Shown: one piece after another, positions 1 through 9,226 of the stretch
How the letters are laid out: each line of letters starts with the position of its first letter
Numbering within the stretch: the stretch's first letter is position 1
Origin: an uncultured Fodinibius sp.
GTDB lineage: Bacteria; Bacteroidota; Rhodothermia; Balneolales; Balneolaceae
Assembly: GCA_913056235.1 (NCBI GenBank)
Contig: CAJXMW010000005.1
Span: 124,001 to 188,000, forward strand
Reading direction: 5' to 3'
DNA: 64,000 nt
Made by a program: the position numbers and the translations under genes
Notes under the pieces: generated by a model
The model's input: the letters and a program-made list of their open reading frames with translations, nothing else
What the model was told of the DNA's origin: nothing
The model's database searches: none

Positions 1-360
1 GAAATTATTGCGGGACACGACCTGAAAGTTGACACCTATATAGTACCGGCCACAACCGAAATTGCTGATGGGCTGGAGACCGAAACTTTCAACGGTGAGC
101 CGCTGATCGATATTTTCAGAAAGGCCGGCTGTAAGATCGGTCAGGCATCCTGCGCGGCTTGCCTTGGCGGTCCGTCGGATACCTTTGGCCGGCTGAATAA
201 TGATGAAACATGCATCTCCACGACCAACCGGAATTATCCCGGTCGAATGGGTTCTAAAGAGTCTGAGGTCTATTTAGCTTCGCCCTACACCGTGGCCGCC
301 TCAGCCATCACCGGCAAGATTACCGACCCACGAGTCTTCATTCACGAAACTATCATTTAA
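1..360 (+). CDS. leuC: 3-isopropylmalate dehydratase large subunit, C-terminal part (truncated by window start)
   Basis: Frame 1 is open from base 1 to TAA at 358-360; reads ...CKIGQASCAACLGGPSDTFGRLNNDETCISTTNRNYPGRMGSKESEVYLASPYTVAASAITGKITDPR, an aconitase-family C-terminus; followed by leuD and leuB. Confidence 0.9.
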   Translation, partial: EIIAGHDLKVDTYIVPATTEIADGLETETFNGEPLIDIFRKAGCKIGQASCAACLGGPSDTFGRLNNDETCISTTNRNYPGRMGSKESEVYLASPYTVAASAITGKITDPRVFIHETII

Positions 361-504
361 CTCGATTAGAAGATAAAAACTATTACAATCATCCCCATTG
401 CACCCTTCAAAGGGGGACACTTCTCTGGAAATATAATGAGTATCAGCTAAGGGGATTCAAATACACTCTAGCTTCAACTAAATAAATTCTAGCAATTACC
501 AATT

Positions 505-1083
505 ATGTCAGAACAGAACCAAACAATTAAAGGAAAGGCATTTGTGCTCGGTAAAAATATCGACACCGACCAGATTATTCCGGCTGAGCATCTAGTCTAC
601 AGTCTCGATGATCCCGAAGAGCGCAAATTTTATGGACGGCATGCGCTTTCGGGCGTACCGGATGAACAGTCAGGTCTGCCACAAGGGGGAATCCCGCTGG
701 TCGAAGCGGACGAATTTGAAAGTGAGTTCAATATTATTGTGGGCGGTCCCAATTTCGGCTGCGGATCGTCGCGCGAACACGCCCCGGCCTCACTGGATAT
801 TGCCGGCGTGGAAGCGATTATCGCACCTACTTTTGCCCGTATTTTTTATCGCAACTCCGTGGACGGCGGTTTTGTTATTCCCTACGAAAGTCTGGAAAAT
901 TTGAGTAAAAAAGTCGAAACGGGTGATAAGCTTGAAATAGATCCGGCGAAGCAAACCGTTCGAAACATCAGCCAGGACGAAAGTTATGAAATTCGTCCAC
1001 TGGGCAGTGTCTCGGATATCGTTAACGCCGGTGGAATCTTTGAATTTGCACGAAAAGAGGGGATGATCGATGTCGCAAGCTAA
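505..1083 (+). CDS. leuD: 3-isopropylmalate dehydratase small subunit
   Basis: 192 aa; [37 protein letters not shown] swivel-domain motifs; between leuC and leuB. Confidence 0.95.
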   Translation: MSEQNQTIKGKAFVLGKNIDTDQIIPAEHLVYSLDDPEERKFYGRHALSGVPDEQSGLPQGGIPLVEADEFESEFNIIVGGPNFGCGSSREHAPASLDIAGVEAIIAPTFARIFYRNSVDGGFVIPYESLENLSKKVETGDKLEIDPAKQTVRNISQDESYEIRPLGSVSDIVNAGGIFEFARKEGMIDVAS

Positions 1084-2179
1084 AGAAATTGTTGTGTTAC
1101 CCGGAGATGGAATTGGTCCTGAAGTCACCAAAGAAGCCGTTAACGTTTTAGAGATCGTTTGCAAACGGCATGGGCACAAGCTGCGGATACGCTCCTTCCC
1201 TGTTGGCGGAGCCAGCATCGACCGTTATGGACGACCACTTACGGATGAAACGCTGGAGGCCTGCAAGGACAGCGAAGCTGTATTGTTGGGAGCAGTCGGC
1301 GGCGATAAGTGGAATGACCAGCCCAAGGACAAACGTCCCGAATCGGCGTTGTTGAACCTCCGCAAGGAACTAGATCTATACGCCAATCTGCGTCCCATTA
1401 AGACGTATAAATCTCTAATCCATGCCTCTCCCCTTAAACCAGAAATTATCGAAGGTGTGGATATCATGATCGTCCGCGAGCTTACCGGAGGGATCTACTT
1501 TGGACGTCCACGGCTGATCGAGCAGACCGAATCCGGCGAACGCGCCGTAGATACAAAGGAATACACGACCCCGGAAATAAAACGTGTTGCTCATACAGCT
1601 TTTGAAACGGCCACCGTACGCAACCGAAAAGTGACGTCGGTAGATAAAGCCAACGTGCTGGATTCATCCCGACTGTGGCGGCGCACTGTCGAGGAATCAG
1701 CCAAGCAGTGGCCGGAAATCAAACTGGAACATATGCTGGTTGATAACTGCGCGATGCAACTCGTTCGCAATCCCGGACAGTTCGACGTTATTCTTACCGG
1801 CAATATGTTTGGGGATATCCTGAGTGATGAGTCTTCGATGATTACCGGCTCGCTCGGCATGCTGCCATCGGCCAGTATCGGTGAGGAATACGCCATGTAC
1901 GAACCTGTACACGGCTCAGCGCCCGACATTGCCGGTCAAGACAAAGCCAATCCATTGGCGGCCATTGCCTCAGTAGCACTCATGTGTCGCTACTCGCTGG
2001 ATATGCCTGAAGCAGCGCAAGAGATCGAAGAAGCAATCGTAGCCACGCTGCATGATGGCTTCCGTACGGCGGATATTGCTTCTCATTTCACCAAAGAACA
2101 TGAAGTAAGCACATCTGAGATGGGCAGCGCCATCCTAAAGCACCTCGATTCCGATCTGAAACCCGGAATTTTCTTGTAG
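1070..2179 (+). CDS. leuB: 3-isopropylmalate dehydrogenase
   Basis: 369 aa; VLPGDGIGPEV, VRELTGGIYFGRPR, MFGDILSDESSMITGSLGMLPSAS, EPVHGSAPDIAGQDKANP; overlaps leuD end by 14 bp. Confidence 0.97.
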   Translation: MSQAKEIVVLPGDGIGPEVTKEAVNVLEIVCKRHGHKLRIRSFPVGGASIDRYGRPLTDETLEACKDSEAVLLGAVGGDKWNDQPKDKRPESALLNLRKELDLYANLRPIKTYKSLIHASPLKPEIIEGVDIMIVRELTGGIYFGRPRLIEQTESGERAVDTKEYTTPEIKRVAHTAFETATVRNRKVTSVDKANVLDSSRLWRRTVEESAKQWPEIKLEHMLVDNCAMQLVRNPGQFDVILTGNMFGDILSDESSMITGSLGMLPSASIGEEYAMYEPVHGSAPDIAGQDKANPLAAIASVALMCRYSLDMPEAAQEIEEAIVATLHDGFRTADIASHFTKEHEVSTSEMGSAILKHLDSDLKPGIFL

Positions 2180-2188
2180 AAAATTGTA

Positions 2189-2219
2189 GACTTCCCAAGT
2201 GTGCAAAACTTGGGAAGTC
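2189..2219. terminator. Inverted repeat between convergent genes
   Basis: GACTTCCCAAG-tgtgcaaaa-CTTGGGAAGTC, 11-bp perfect stem after leuB, shared with the convergent sulfurtransferase gene. Confidence 0.75.
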
Positions 2220-2228
2220 AAATAAAGC

Positions 2229-3071
2229 TTACCGCTCGATTGGTGCATCAATCAGGTTACCCCATTCAGTCCAGGAACCATCGTAGTTCTGAACATTAGG
2301 ATACTCGAGCAGCTCATTCAGCACAAACCATGAGTGTGCCGACCGTTCGCCGATGCGGCAATAGGCAACGATATCCTTATCGGACGTAATGCCTTCTTCC
2401 TCATAAATCTTCTTGAGCTGATCTTTGCTCTTGAATGTACCGTCTTCGTTGACCGCTTTTGACCACGGGATGTTCGAGGCTCCAGGAATATGTCCCGGGC
2501 GCTGCGACAACTCATTTACTCCCGGAGGTGCAAGTATCTCACCTCGGAACTCTTCAGGTGAGCGCACATCAACCAAGCCAAACTCCTTGTCTTCCAGACG
2601 TTTTTTGACATCCTCCCGAAAAGCACGGTACTCTTTATTCCCACTGGAAATTTTATAGTTGGTCTTATCATAATTTGGACGATCTTTAGTCAACTTGCGA
2701 TTTTCGGCCGTCCACTTTTTACGTCCGCCATCCAGAATTTTGACTTTCTCATGACCGTAATATTTCAACAACCAGTAAGCCCAGGCGGCAAACCAGTTGT
2801 TGTTATCCCCATACAGAATGATGATGGTGTCATTACTAATCCCGGATTGACGAAGCAGTTGTTGGAAATCATCTTTGGAGGCAATCGTCCGCCGAAGCTG
2901 ATCCTGCAACTGTGTCTTCCAGTTCCATCCTACCGCGCCGGGAATGTGTCCCGAGTCGTAAGATTCGGTATCAACGTCCACTTCCACAAAGCGGACTTCT
3001 TTGTCATTGAGATGATTGGCAGCCCAATCAGTTGTTACCAGTGTTTTAGTGCTAGTTAATACATCAGGCAT
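2229..3071 (-). CDS. Sulfurtransferase (tandem rhodanese domains, thiosulfate/3-mercaptopyruvate type)
   Basis: Likely start MPDVLTSTKTLVTTDWAANHL at 3071 inside the longer ORF 2229..3173; two rhodanese-like domains, active-site region DKDIVAYCRIGERSAHSWFVL. Confidence 0.9.
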   Translation of the reverse strand: MPDVLTSTKTLVTTDWAANHLNDKEVRFVEVDVDTESYDSGHIPGAVGWNWKTQLQDQLRRTIASKDDFQQLLRQSGISNDTIIILYGDNNNWFAAWAYWLLKYYGHEKVKILDGGRKKWTAENRKLTKDRPNYDKTNYKISSGNKEYRAFREDVKKRLEDKEFGLVDVRSPEEFRGEILAPPGVNELSQRPGHIPGASNIPWSKAVNEDGTFKSKDQLKKIYEEEGITSDKDIVAYCRIGERSAHSWFVLNELLEYPNVQNYDGSWTEWGNLIDAPIER

Positions 3072-3519
3072 AATGTTAACCTTTTGATTTTGGATTTGGA
3101 TTAGAGTAAGAACAAGCCCCAAAACCAGTCGCAGGAGAGTAGGATCACAAATAGCAAAGCCCACCACCTGCAAAAGGCAGCGGGCTCAGAATCTTTAACA
3201 AGATAAAATCATGTTATAGAATCACACCCACTACCTTCTGCGGTTTTCATACAGCAACAGTACATACACTGCATAGCCATACACATTGAACAGAAGTTGT
3301 AGATGTAATTAAATCCTCTCATAAAAATGTTATTACTTTCGCCTGATTAACAATAAAACTTGTAGCGGGGTAAGTCAACAACTACAGAAAATTTTACAAT
3401 CTAGGAACTTCTGCTTAGTATCAGACGTTTGACTATATTCAACAATTAGTAAAAACGCCATCACTTTGAACATCAGACAAGACATATTTCCCTTTTCTCT
3501 TTCGCACCATTGCTGTGCT

Positions 3520-3549
3520 ATGTCTTGTTGTTGCTGTTGTTGTAGCTAG
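3520..3549 (+). CDS. Candidate poly-cysteine leader peptide MSCCCCCCS
   Basis: ATG TCT TGT TGT TGC TGT TGT TGT AGC TAG: six consecutive Cys codons, 108 bp upstream of the cysteine synthase start, same strand. Confidence 0.7.
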   Translation: MSCCCCCCS

Positions 3550-3591
3550 TTACCGGATCTAATTCCACTCACTTCTTACCGGTACCAGCTA
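3543..3591 (+). promoter_or_regulatory. Stem-loop overlapping the end of the poly-Cys leader ORF (candidate attenuation structure)
   Basis: TAGCT(a)G(t)TACCGG at 3543-3556 pairs with CCGGTA(c)CAGCTA at 3579-3591; about 12 bp with one bulge and one mismatch; overlaps the last Cys, Ser and stop codons. Confidence 0.5.
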
Positions 3592-3656
3592 GATGTTGAG
3601 CACTCAGCTCGCTCTGCTGTATTCCCTTTTCCCAACCAACAACTATTTTTTAGTAC

Positions 3657-4601
3657 ATGGACATCACCAACACTCTACAAACCAAAAATTTAACACTTAG
3701 CGAAAAAAGCCACCGATTAGATTCCTATATCGGGCAAACTCCACTATATCCGATTAATAATCTGCACCAAAATGAAGAGGTAAAAATATTTGCCAAGCTC
3801 GAGTGGCAGCAGTTTGGCGAAAGCGTAAAAGCACGACCGGCCTACCGTATCATTCAGGATGCTATTACCGCTGGCGATCTTACTATGGATAAACACTTGC
3901 TGGATGCCAGTAGCGGCAATACGGGCATCGCCTATGCTCAAATTGGCGCTGCGCTAAGCATTCCGGTCACCCTCTGCCTGCCAGAAAATGCCTCGGAAGA
4001 ACGCAAGCAGATACTGCGGGCGCTGCATGTTGACCTTCGACTGACCTCGCGCAGTGGCGGTACGGATGAGGCCCAGAAAGTAGCTAAGCAGATATACGAA
4101 AACCAGCCCGAGAAATATTTTTATGCAGACCAATATGGCAATCCCAGCAACTGGAAAGCACACTTTGATACCACCGGTCCCGAAATTCTGGACCAGACGG
4201 ATTACCAAATTACCCACTTTATTACCGGTTTGGGCACCACTGGCACTTTTACGGGCACCGGCAAAATTTTGAAAGAATACAACCAGGACATCAGACTTAT
4301 TGGTCTACAACCGAATATTGCCATGCATGGTTTAGAGGGTTGGAAACACTTAGAAACAGCCCACCGTCCCGACATTTATGATGATTCAGTACCGGATGAA
4401 ATCCGTTCGGTGAGTACTGAGCTGGCGTATGAGTTGGTCAAACAAACGGCTCACGAAGAAGGCTTGCTGATCAGTCCCTCCTCGGCAGCCAATCTGGCAG
4501 GGGCCCTGCAGTTGGCCGATGAAATTAAAGAAGGCACCATCGTGACCATCTTTCCGGATGACGGAAGTAAGTACAGTGAAATCTATAATCAACTTTTTTA
4601 G
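3657..4601 (+). CDS. cysM: PLP-dependent cysteine synthase family protein (CysK/CysM-like)
   Basis: 314 aa; LEWQQFGESVKARPA (PLP lysine region), DASSGNTGIAYA, TGLGTTGTFTGTGKIL, SPSSAANLAGAL; first gene of an operon with JAMM/CysO/MoeB-like genes. Confidence 0.9.
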   Translation: MDITNTLQTKNLTLSEKSHRLDSYIGQTPLYPINNLHQNEEVKIFAKLEWQQFGESVKARPAYRIIQDAITAGDLTMDKHLLDASSGNTGIAYAQIGAALSIPVTLCLPENASEERKQILRALHVDLRLTSRSGGTDEAQKVAKQIYENQPEKYFYADQYGNPSNWKAHFDTTGPEILDQTDYQITHFITGLGTTGTFTGTGKILKEYNQDIRLIGLQPNIAMHGLEGWKHLETAHRPDIYDDSVPDEIRSVSTELAYELVKQTAHEEGLLISPSSAANLAGALQLADEIKEGTIVTIFPDDGSKYSEIYNQLF

Positions 4602-4609
4602 GATTTGTT

Positions 4610-5059
4610 ATGAAGCTCGAAGTTAGTTCCGAAGCACTACAAAACATGCATCGACATGCCGAGGCCGATTATCCCAACGAGTGCTGTGGCTTCTTTTTGG
4701 GACTGGAAGGTGATGTGCGCCAAGTCAGGGTAATACGCGAAGTGGAAAATGCCAAAGAGGGCGATCAGCGTCGACGTTTCCAGATCGATCCCAAAGATTA
4801 CCAGCAGGCCGAAAAGTACGCCATTGAGCACGACCTGGACCTGCTGGGCGTCTATCATTCGCATCCGGATCATCCCGCCGAGCCTTCTGAGCATGACCGA
4901 AGCGTGGCCATGCCTTGGTTTTCATACATCATTATATCCCTGCAGGACGGCAAAGCCAGTAACACGCGATCTTGGCGACTTAATGATGAACGACAATTTG
5001 AAGAAGAACCGTTTGAGACCAAAGAATTTTCATCACAACCAAAAAACTTAGATATCTAG
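4610..5059 (+). CDS. M67-family JAMM/MPN metallopeptidase (Mec-like)
   Basis: 149 aa; ECCGFFLG and JAMM motif HSHPDHPAEPSEHD; adjacent to a ubiquitin-like sulfur-carrier gene. Confidence 0.9.
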   Translation: MKLEVSSEALQNMHRHAEADYPNECCGFFLGLEGDVRQVRVIREVENAKEGDQRRRFQIDPKDYQQAEKYAIEHDLDLLGVYHSHPDHPAEPSEHDRSVAMPWFSYIIISLQDGKASNTRSWRLNDERQFEEEPFETKEFSSQPKNLDI

Positions 5060-5063
5060 CACT

Positions 5064-5339
5064 ATGGCTAAAATTGTAATACCTACTCCCTTACGGAAGT
5101 TTACGAATCAGAATCGCAGTTTTGAGACTGATGAAACCAAACTCTCTGGTGCTATTGAACAGTTTGTAGAAACCTATCCCGAAGTAAAAGAAAACCTGCT
5201 GGATGAGGAAGGCAACGTTCGCTCATATATTAAAATCTATATCGGCGATGAAGAGGTATCCCCTACCGAAGATGGGTCCCTTGAACTCAACCAAGATACA
5301 GAGGTCAGTATCGTGCCTGCCATTGCAGGAGGTATTTGA
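5064..5339 (+). CDS. cysO: MoaD/ThiS-like ubiquitin-fold sulfur carrier (CysO-like), C-terminus GGI
   Basis: 91 aa; IPTPLRKFTNQNRSFE..., ends SIVPAIAGGI; position between JAMM peptidase and MoeB-like activating enzyme. Confidence 0.85.
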   Translation: MAKIVIPTPLRKFTNQNRSFETDETKLSGAIEQFVETYPEVKENLLDEEGNVRSYIKIYIGDEEVSPTEDGSLELNQDTEVSIVPAIAGGI

Positions 5340-5422
5340 GCACGCTGAGGCGCTAAGACGTAGCGTCATTATGCTTAGCGGCTTCACGTAAAAAACAGTA
5401 AATTTTCTAAAAGTTTATAATT

Positions 5423-6607
5423 ATGACTAATTGGAAAGACATTGAATTTTCTGGCGATGAACTTGGACACTACAGCCGACACCTGTCCATCCCCGAGTTT
5501 GGTATGGAGGGACAAAAAAAGCTGAAAGCTGCCAAAGTTGTGGCTGTAGGAACCGGCGGACTCGGTGCTCCTATGTTGCAGTACCTGGCTGCGGCCGGCG
5601 TAGGAACTATTGGTATTGTTGATTTTGACAAGGTGGAAGCCAGCAACCTGCACCGGCAGATTTTATTTGGCGCCTCCGATGTTGGACGTCCCAAGGTTGA
5701 AGTGGCTAAAGAAAGACTACAAGAAATCAATCCGCATATCGATATTCGAGTACATGAGACGCGGCTGACCAGCGACAACGCAATGGAGATTCTGAAAGAC
5801 TACGATGTCGTAGCTGACGGGACCGATAATTTTCCTACCCGTTATCTCATAAATGATGCCTGCGTGATGCTGGACAAGCCTAACGTGCATGGCTCCATTT
5901 TTCAATTCGAGGGGCAGCTTTCAGTGTTTAACCATGTTGATCAAGATGGCAATCGAGGTCCCAATTATCGCGACCTGTTTCCTGAGCCGCCACCTCCCGG
6001 TCTGGTACCTGACTGCGCCGAAGCCGGAGTGCTGGGTGTACTACCAGGCATCATCGGCTGCCTGCAGGCTAGCGAGATAATCAAGATTATTACCGGTATC
6101 GGCCAGCCGCTTTCGGGCCAGCTGTTTTTGTTTGATGCCCAAGATTTCAGCACGCGCAAGATGAACGTCAATAAAAATAAGGATAACCCACTGACGGGAG
6201 ATAATCCCGAAATTACCGAACTGATCGACTACGAAGCATTTTGTGGAGTTCCATCTGCCACGAATGGTGAAGAAGAAACAGAATCGGATGTGCCAGAAGT
6301 AAGCGTGCAGCAATACAAAGGCTGGCTGGAGGATGATGAGGACGTTCAGCTGATCGACGTGCGTGAACCTCACGAAGTAGAAATTGCCGAAATGGGCGGC
6401 GAACTTATTCCGCTTGATACTGTGCTTGATAATGCCGACAAAATCAGCCGCGATAAGAAAGTGGTAGTACACTGCCGCAGCGGAGCTCGAAGCGCAAAAG
6501 CGATTAGGCAGCTACAAGAAAAATATGGCTTTGAAAACCTCTACAACCTGGAAGGAGGCATTTTGGCCTGGTCGGAGAAAATTGACGAGACCATTCCACA
6601 ATATTAA
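5423..6607 (+). CDS. moeB: MoeB/ThiF-like adenylyltransferase with C-terminal rhodanese domain
   Basis: 394 aa; VGTGGLGAPMLQYLAAAGVGTIGIVDFDKVEASNLHRQILFG; C-terminal rhodanese VVHCRSGARSAKAI...GGILAWS. Confidence 0.92.
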   Translation: MTNWKDIEFSGDELGHYSRHLSIPEFGMEGQKKLKAAKVVAVGTGGLGAPMLQYLAAAGVGTIGIVDFDKVEASNLHRQILFGASDVGRPKVEVAKERLQEINPHIDIRVHETRLTSDNAMEILKDYDVVADGTDNFPTRYLINDACVMLDKPNVHGSIFQFEGQLSVFNHVDQDGNRGPNYRDLFPEPPPPGLVPDCAEAGVLGVLPGIIGCLQASEIIKIITGIGQPLSGQLFLFDAQDFSTRKMNVNKNKDNPLTGDNPEITELIDYEAFCGVPSATNGEEETESDVPEVSVQQYKGWLEDDEDVQLIDVREPHEVEIAEMGGELIPLDTVLDNADKISRDKKVVVHCRSGARSAKAIRQLQEKYGFENLYNLEGGILAWSEKIDETIPQY

Positions 6608-6615
6608 TTCAAATT

Positions 6616-6648
6616 ATTTGCCGGGCGACTTGAGCTCGTCCGGCAAAT
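6616..6648 (+). terminator. Intrinsic-terminator-like hairpin at the end of the cysteine operon
   Basis: ATTTGCCGGgCGA-cttgagc-TCGtCCGGCAAAT right after the moeB-like stop. Confidence 0.6.
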
Positions 6649-6668
6649 CAAATATAAACAGCACCCTA

Positions 6669-7115
6669 CTATTCTTCGATCAGTTGTAACGAAGTAGAGT
6701 TAACGCAGTACCGTAATCCTGTGGGTTTAGGCCCATCTGGAAATACATGGCCTAGGTGGGCTTCACAAACATTACACAGTACTTCAATGCGGTGCATCCC
6801 GTGACTGAGGTCTTCCTCGTACTTAATCACATTATCTTGTACTGGTTCGGTAAAGCTGGGCCATCCAGAACTAGACTCATACTTTTCGGTGGAATCAAAA
6901 AGCTCAGTACCGCAGCAAACACAGGCGTACAAACCGGGTTGATGTGATTCACAATATTCACCTGTGCCCGGCCGCTCAGTACCGTGTTTGCGGGTAACGT
7001 AAAACTGCTCTTCAGTTAACTCTTCTTTCCATTCTTCTTCTGACTTCTCTACTCTGCGTGGAGGGGTTGGATTTTCTTCACCTGCGTATTCCTGTACCTG
7101 TTTCCAATCGATCAT
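6669..7115 (-). CDS. msrB: Peptide-methionine (R)-S-oxide reductase
   Basis: 148 aa; GLYACVCCGTELFDSTEKYESSSGWPSFTEP, EVLCNVCEAHLGHVFPDGPKPTGLRYCVNSTSL. Confidence 0.97.
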   Translation of the reverse strand: MIDWKQVQEYAGEENPTPPRRVEKSEEEWKEELTEEQFYVTRKHGTERPGTGEYCESHQPGLYACVCCGTELFDSTEKYESSSGWPSFTEPVQDNVIKYEEDLSHGMHRIEVLCNVCEAHLGHVFPDGPKPTGLRYCVNSTSLQLIEE

Positions 7116-7146
7116 GATCTTCTCGTTTATTCGTAATCTTAAAAAA

Positions 7147-7170
7147 GGGTCAGACCAAAACCCTGACCCT
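7147..7170 (-). terminator. Hairpin downstream of tRNA-Pro
   Basis: AGGGTCAG-accaaaac-CTGACCCT flanked by an A-tract at 7141 (T-tract on minus strand). Confidence 0.7.
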
Positions 7171-7178
7171 ATTTGGAG

Positions 7179-7252
<74 letters not shown>

Positions 7253-7268
7253 AAAAATAATTTAAAAA

Positions 7269-7301
7269 AGATGTAGTCCACTTTGAGAGTGGACTACATC
7301 T
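7269..7301. terminator. Hairpin downstream of gap
   Basis: AGATGTAGTCCACT-ttgag-AGTGGACTACATCT, 14-bp perfect stem. Confidence 0.8.
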
Positions 7302-7311
7302 GAATATCAAC

Positions 7312-8316
7312 TTAAGCAATCTTTTTGATCAAGTCAGCGGTACGAGCAGAGTAGCCTGCTTCGTTGTCGTACCAAGCCAAGATCTTAACCAACTTACCAT
7401 CGGCTTTGGTAAAACCGCTGTCATAGATACAAGAGTGTGGGTTACTGAGAATATCTGTGGAAACGAGCTCCTCTTCAGAATATTCAAGTACACCTTTCAT
7501 CGCACCATTAGCCGCATTGCGGAATGCTTCGTGAACTTCCTCAACGGTAGCATCTTTCTCAACAACAGCAGTCAGATCTGTCAGCGATCCGTCGGGAACG
7601 GGTACACGGACAGCGCTGCCGTCAAGCTTGCCATCGAGGTGTGGAAGTACGAGTCCTACAGCTTGTGCTGCACCAGTAGTTGTTGGTACCAAATTCGCTG
7701 CTGCCGTACGTCCACGTCGGGGGTCCTTATGCGGACCATCCAGGATATTTTGGCTACCTGTATATGCGTGCGTGGTTGTCATAAATCCTTTTTCGACGCC
7801 AAATGCATCGTCCAGTACCTTTACCATCGGTGCCAGACAGTTGGTAGTACAGCTGGCGTTCGAATAAATATTTGCGCTACCATCAATTTCATCATCATTG
7901 ACGCCCAGAACAATCGTTTTCACATCCTTGTCGCCTTTGGCAGGCGCAGAAATAATAACTTGTTCTGCACCAGCTTCGAGGTGCTTGGAAGCCCCTTCCT
8001 TAGTTCGGAACAAGCCGGTAGATTCAACAATAATATCTGCTCCGCGTTCTCCCCACTTCAGGTTTGCAGGATCACGTTCGGAAGATATCCCAATCTCCAT
8101 ACCATCGATGGTAATGCTATCTTCGCTGGCGCTTACTTCTCCCTGATAAGTGCCGTGCACTGAATCGCGTTTAAACAGATAAGCAAGCGTCTCCGCATCC
8201 ATCAGGTCGTTAATGCCAACAATATTTATGTCGTCTTTGTGATACGCTAATATGGAACGGGTGACCAACCTTCCGATACGCCCGAAACCATTTATTCCAA
8301 TGTTAATTTTAGCCAT
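7312..8316 (-). CDS. gap: Glyceraldehyde-3-phosphate dehydrogenase, type I
   Basis: 334 aa; NGFGRIGRLVTR, SNASCTTNCLAP, HAYTGSQNILDGPHKDPRRGRTAAANLVPTTTGAA, WYDNEAGYSAR. Confidence 0.98.
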   Translation of the reverse strand: MAKINIGINGFGRIGRLVTRSILAYHKDDINIVGINDLMDAETLAYLFKRDSVHGTYQGEVSASEDSITIDGMEIGISSERDPANLKWGERGADIIVESTGLFRTKEGASKHLEAGAEQVIISAPAKGDKDVKTIVLGVNDDEIDGSANIYSNASCTTNCLAPMVKVLDDAFGVEKGFMTTTHAYTGSQNILDGPHKDPRRGRTAAANLVPTTTGAAQAVGLVLPHLDGKLDGSAVRVPVPDGSLTDLTAVVEKDATVEEVHEAFRNAANGAMKGVLEYSEEELVSTDILSNPHSCIYDSGFTKADGKLVKILAWYDNEAGYSARTADLIKKIA

Positions 8317-8452
8317 AGGTGTCGTCTTTATTTGCCTCTATTTTGAGTTCAATTAGAACATCGTTGTAAGTTTTGGCGACTCAACTATCGAATCGCTCAA
8401 AAATAAGAGATCACAGTACCATTTGTAAAAAAAATCCCGGACGCTCTAGATC

Positions 8453-9133
8453 TTAATCGTCCTCATCTATTGCTTCTTCATCATCCATCAAATCATCAAA
8501 ATCCGGCGCGTCCATAACTTCACTGTCCTCCTCATCTTCATCAAAATCGGCATCAGATTCTTTACTTGCGGTTGCCTTGGCGCCAGCCCTGCGCAACTGA
8601 TTTGCAATTTCCTTATTGTCGTTGTCGAGTGCCATGGAAAGCGCAGACTCATCATTTTTGTCGCGCAGCTTCACTTTTGCGCCATTGCCCAGTAGATACT
8701 TCACAATCATGGAGTGACCTTCACGGGCAGCTAGCATCAGTGCCGTTTGTCCCCAACGTTGTTGAACATTGACATTAGCTCCCTTTTCGACCAGCAGTTT
8801 TACGGCCTTCAAGTTTCCCTCCCGGGCTGCAGCAATGAGCGACACATCACCTATTTCAGCATTGTGTTCCAACAGCTGTTTCATCACTTCAATGTTACCT
8901 CGTTCCGCGGCACGGCTAAGTGCTGTTCCTCCCAACGAGGTGGTAATATTGGGATCAGCTCCCTGCTTCAGCAGAAAGTCAACAACTTCAACATTGTTAT
9001 GCTCGGCAGCAATAATAAGTGCGGAGACTCCATTCTTGGCCGTCCTATTTAAATCCGCATCATCGTTCGCAAGTTTTTTTATCTGCTTCAAATTCCCGCT
9101 CTTGGCAGCATCCAGCATTGTTGATAGTTCCAT
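8453..9133 (-). CDS. Ankyrin-repeat protein with acidic C-terminal tail
   Basis: 226 aa; repeats NGVSALIIAAEHNNVEVVDFLLKQGADPN, WGQTALMLAAREGHSMIVKYLL; C-terminus DFDEDEEDSEV...DDEEAIDEDD. Confidence 0.88.
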   Translation of the reverse strand: MELSTMLDAAKSGNLKQIKKLANDDADLNRTAKNGVSALIIAAEHNNVEVVDFLLKQGADPNITTSLGGTALSRAAERGNIEVMKQLLEHNAEIGDVSLIAAAREGNLKAVKLLVEKGANVNVQQRWGQTALMLAAREGHSMIVKYLLGNGAKVKLRDKNDESALSMALDNDNKEIANQLRRAGAKATASKESDADFDEDEEDSEVMDAPDFDDLMDDEEAIDEDD

Positions 9134-9226
9134 TTCAGTAAGTCCTTAATTCAGGGTAAATATATTGCTACTTATATCACAATAATCTGCTTATTTGTCA
9201 ATACGAATCTGTTACTTGTTATTTTT

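Noticed and set aside
3157-3212. Minus-strand short ORF MILSC* (3212-3195) followed by a GCCC...GGGC / CTGC...GCAG hairpin upstream of the sulfurtransferase
   Set aside because: Only one Cys codon and a weak interrupted stem; not enough to call a second cysteine leader, though worth including in a comparative search.
7435-8163. 242-aa plus-strand ORF
   Set aside because: Fully antisense to gap, an unambiguous conserved gene; the ORF arises from codon bias of the opposite strand. The same reasoning removed the many other ORFs antisense to or out of frame with strong genes (e.g. 12575..13099, 13106..13534, 49218..49685, 40918..41304).
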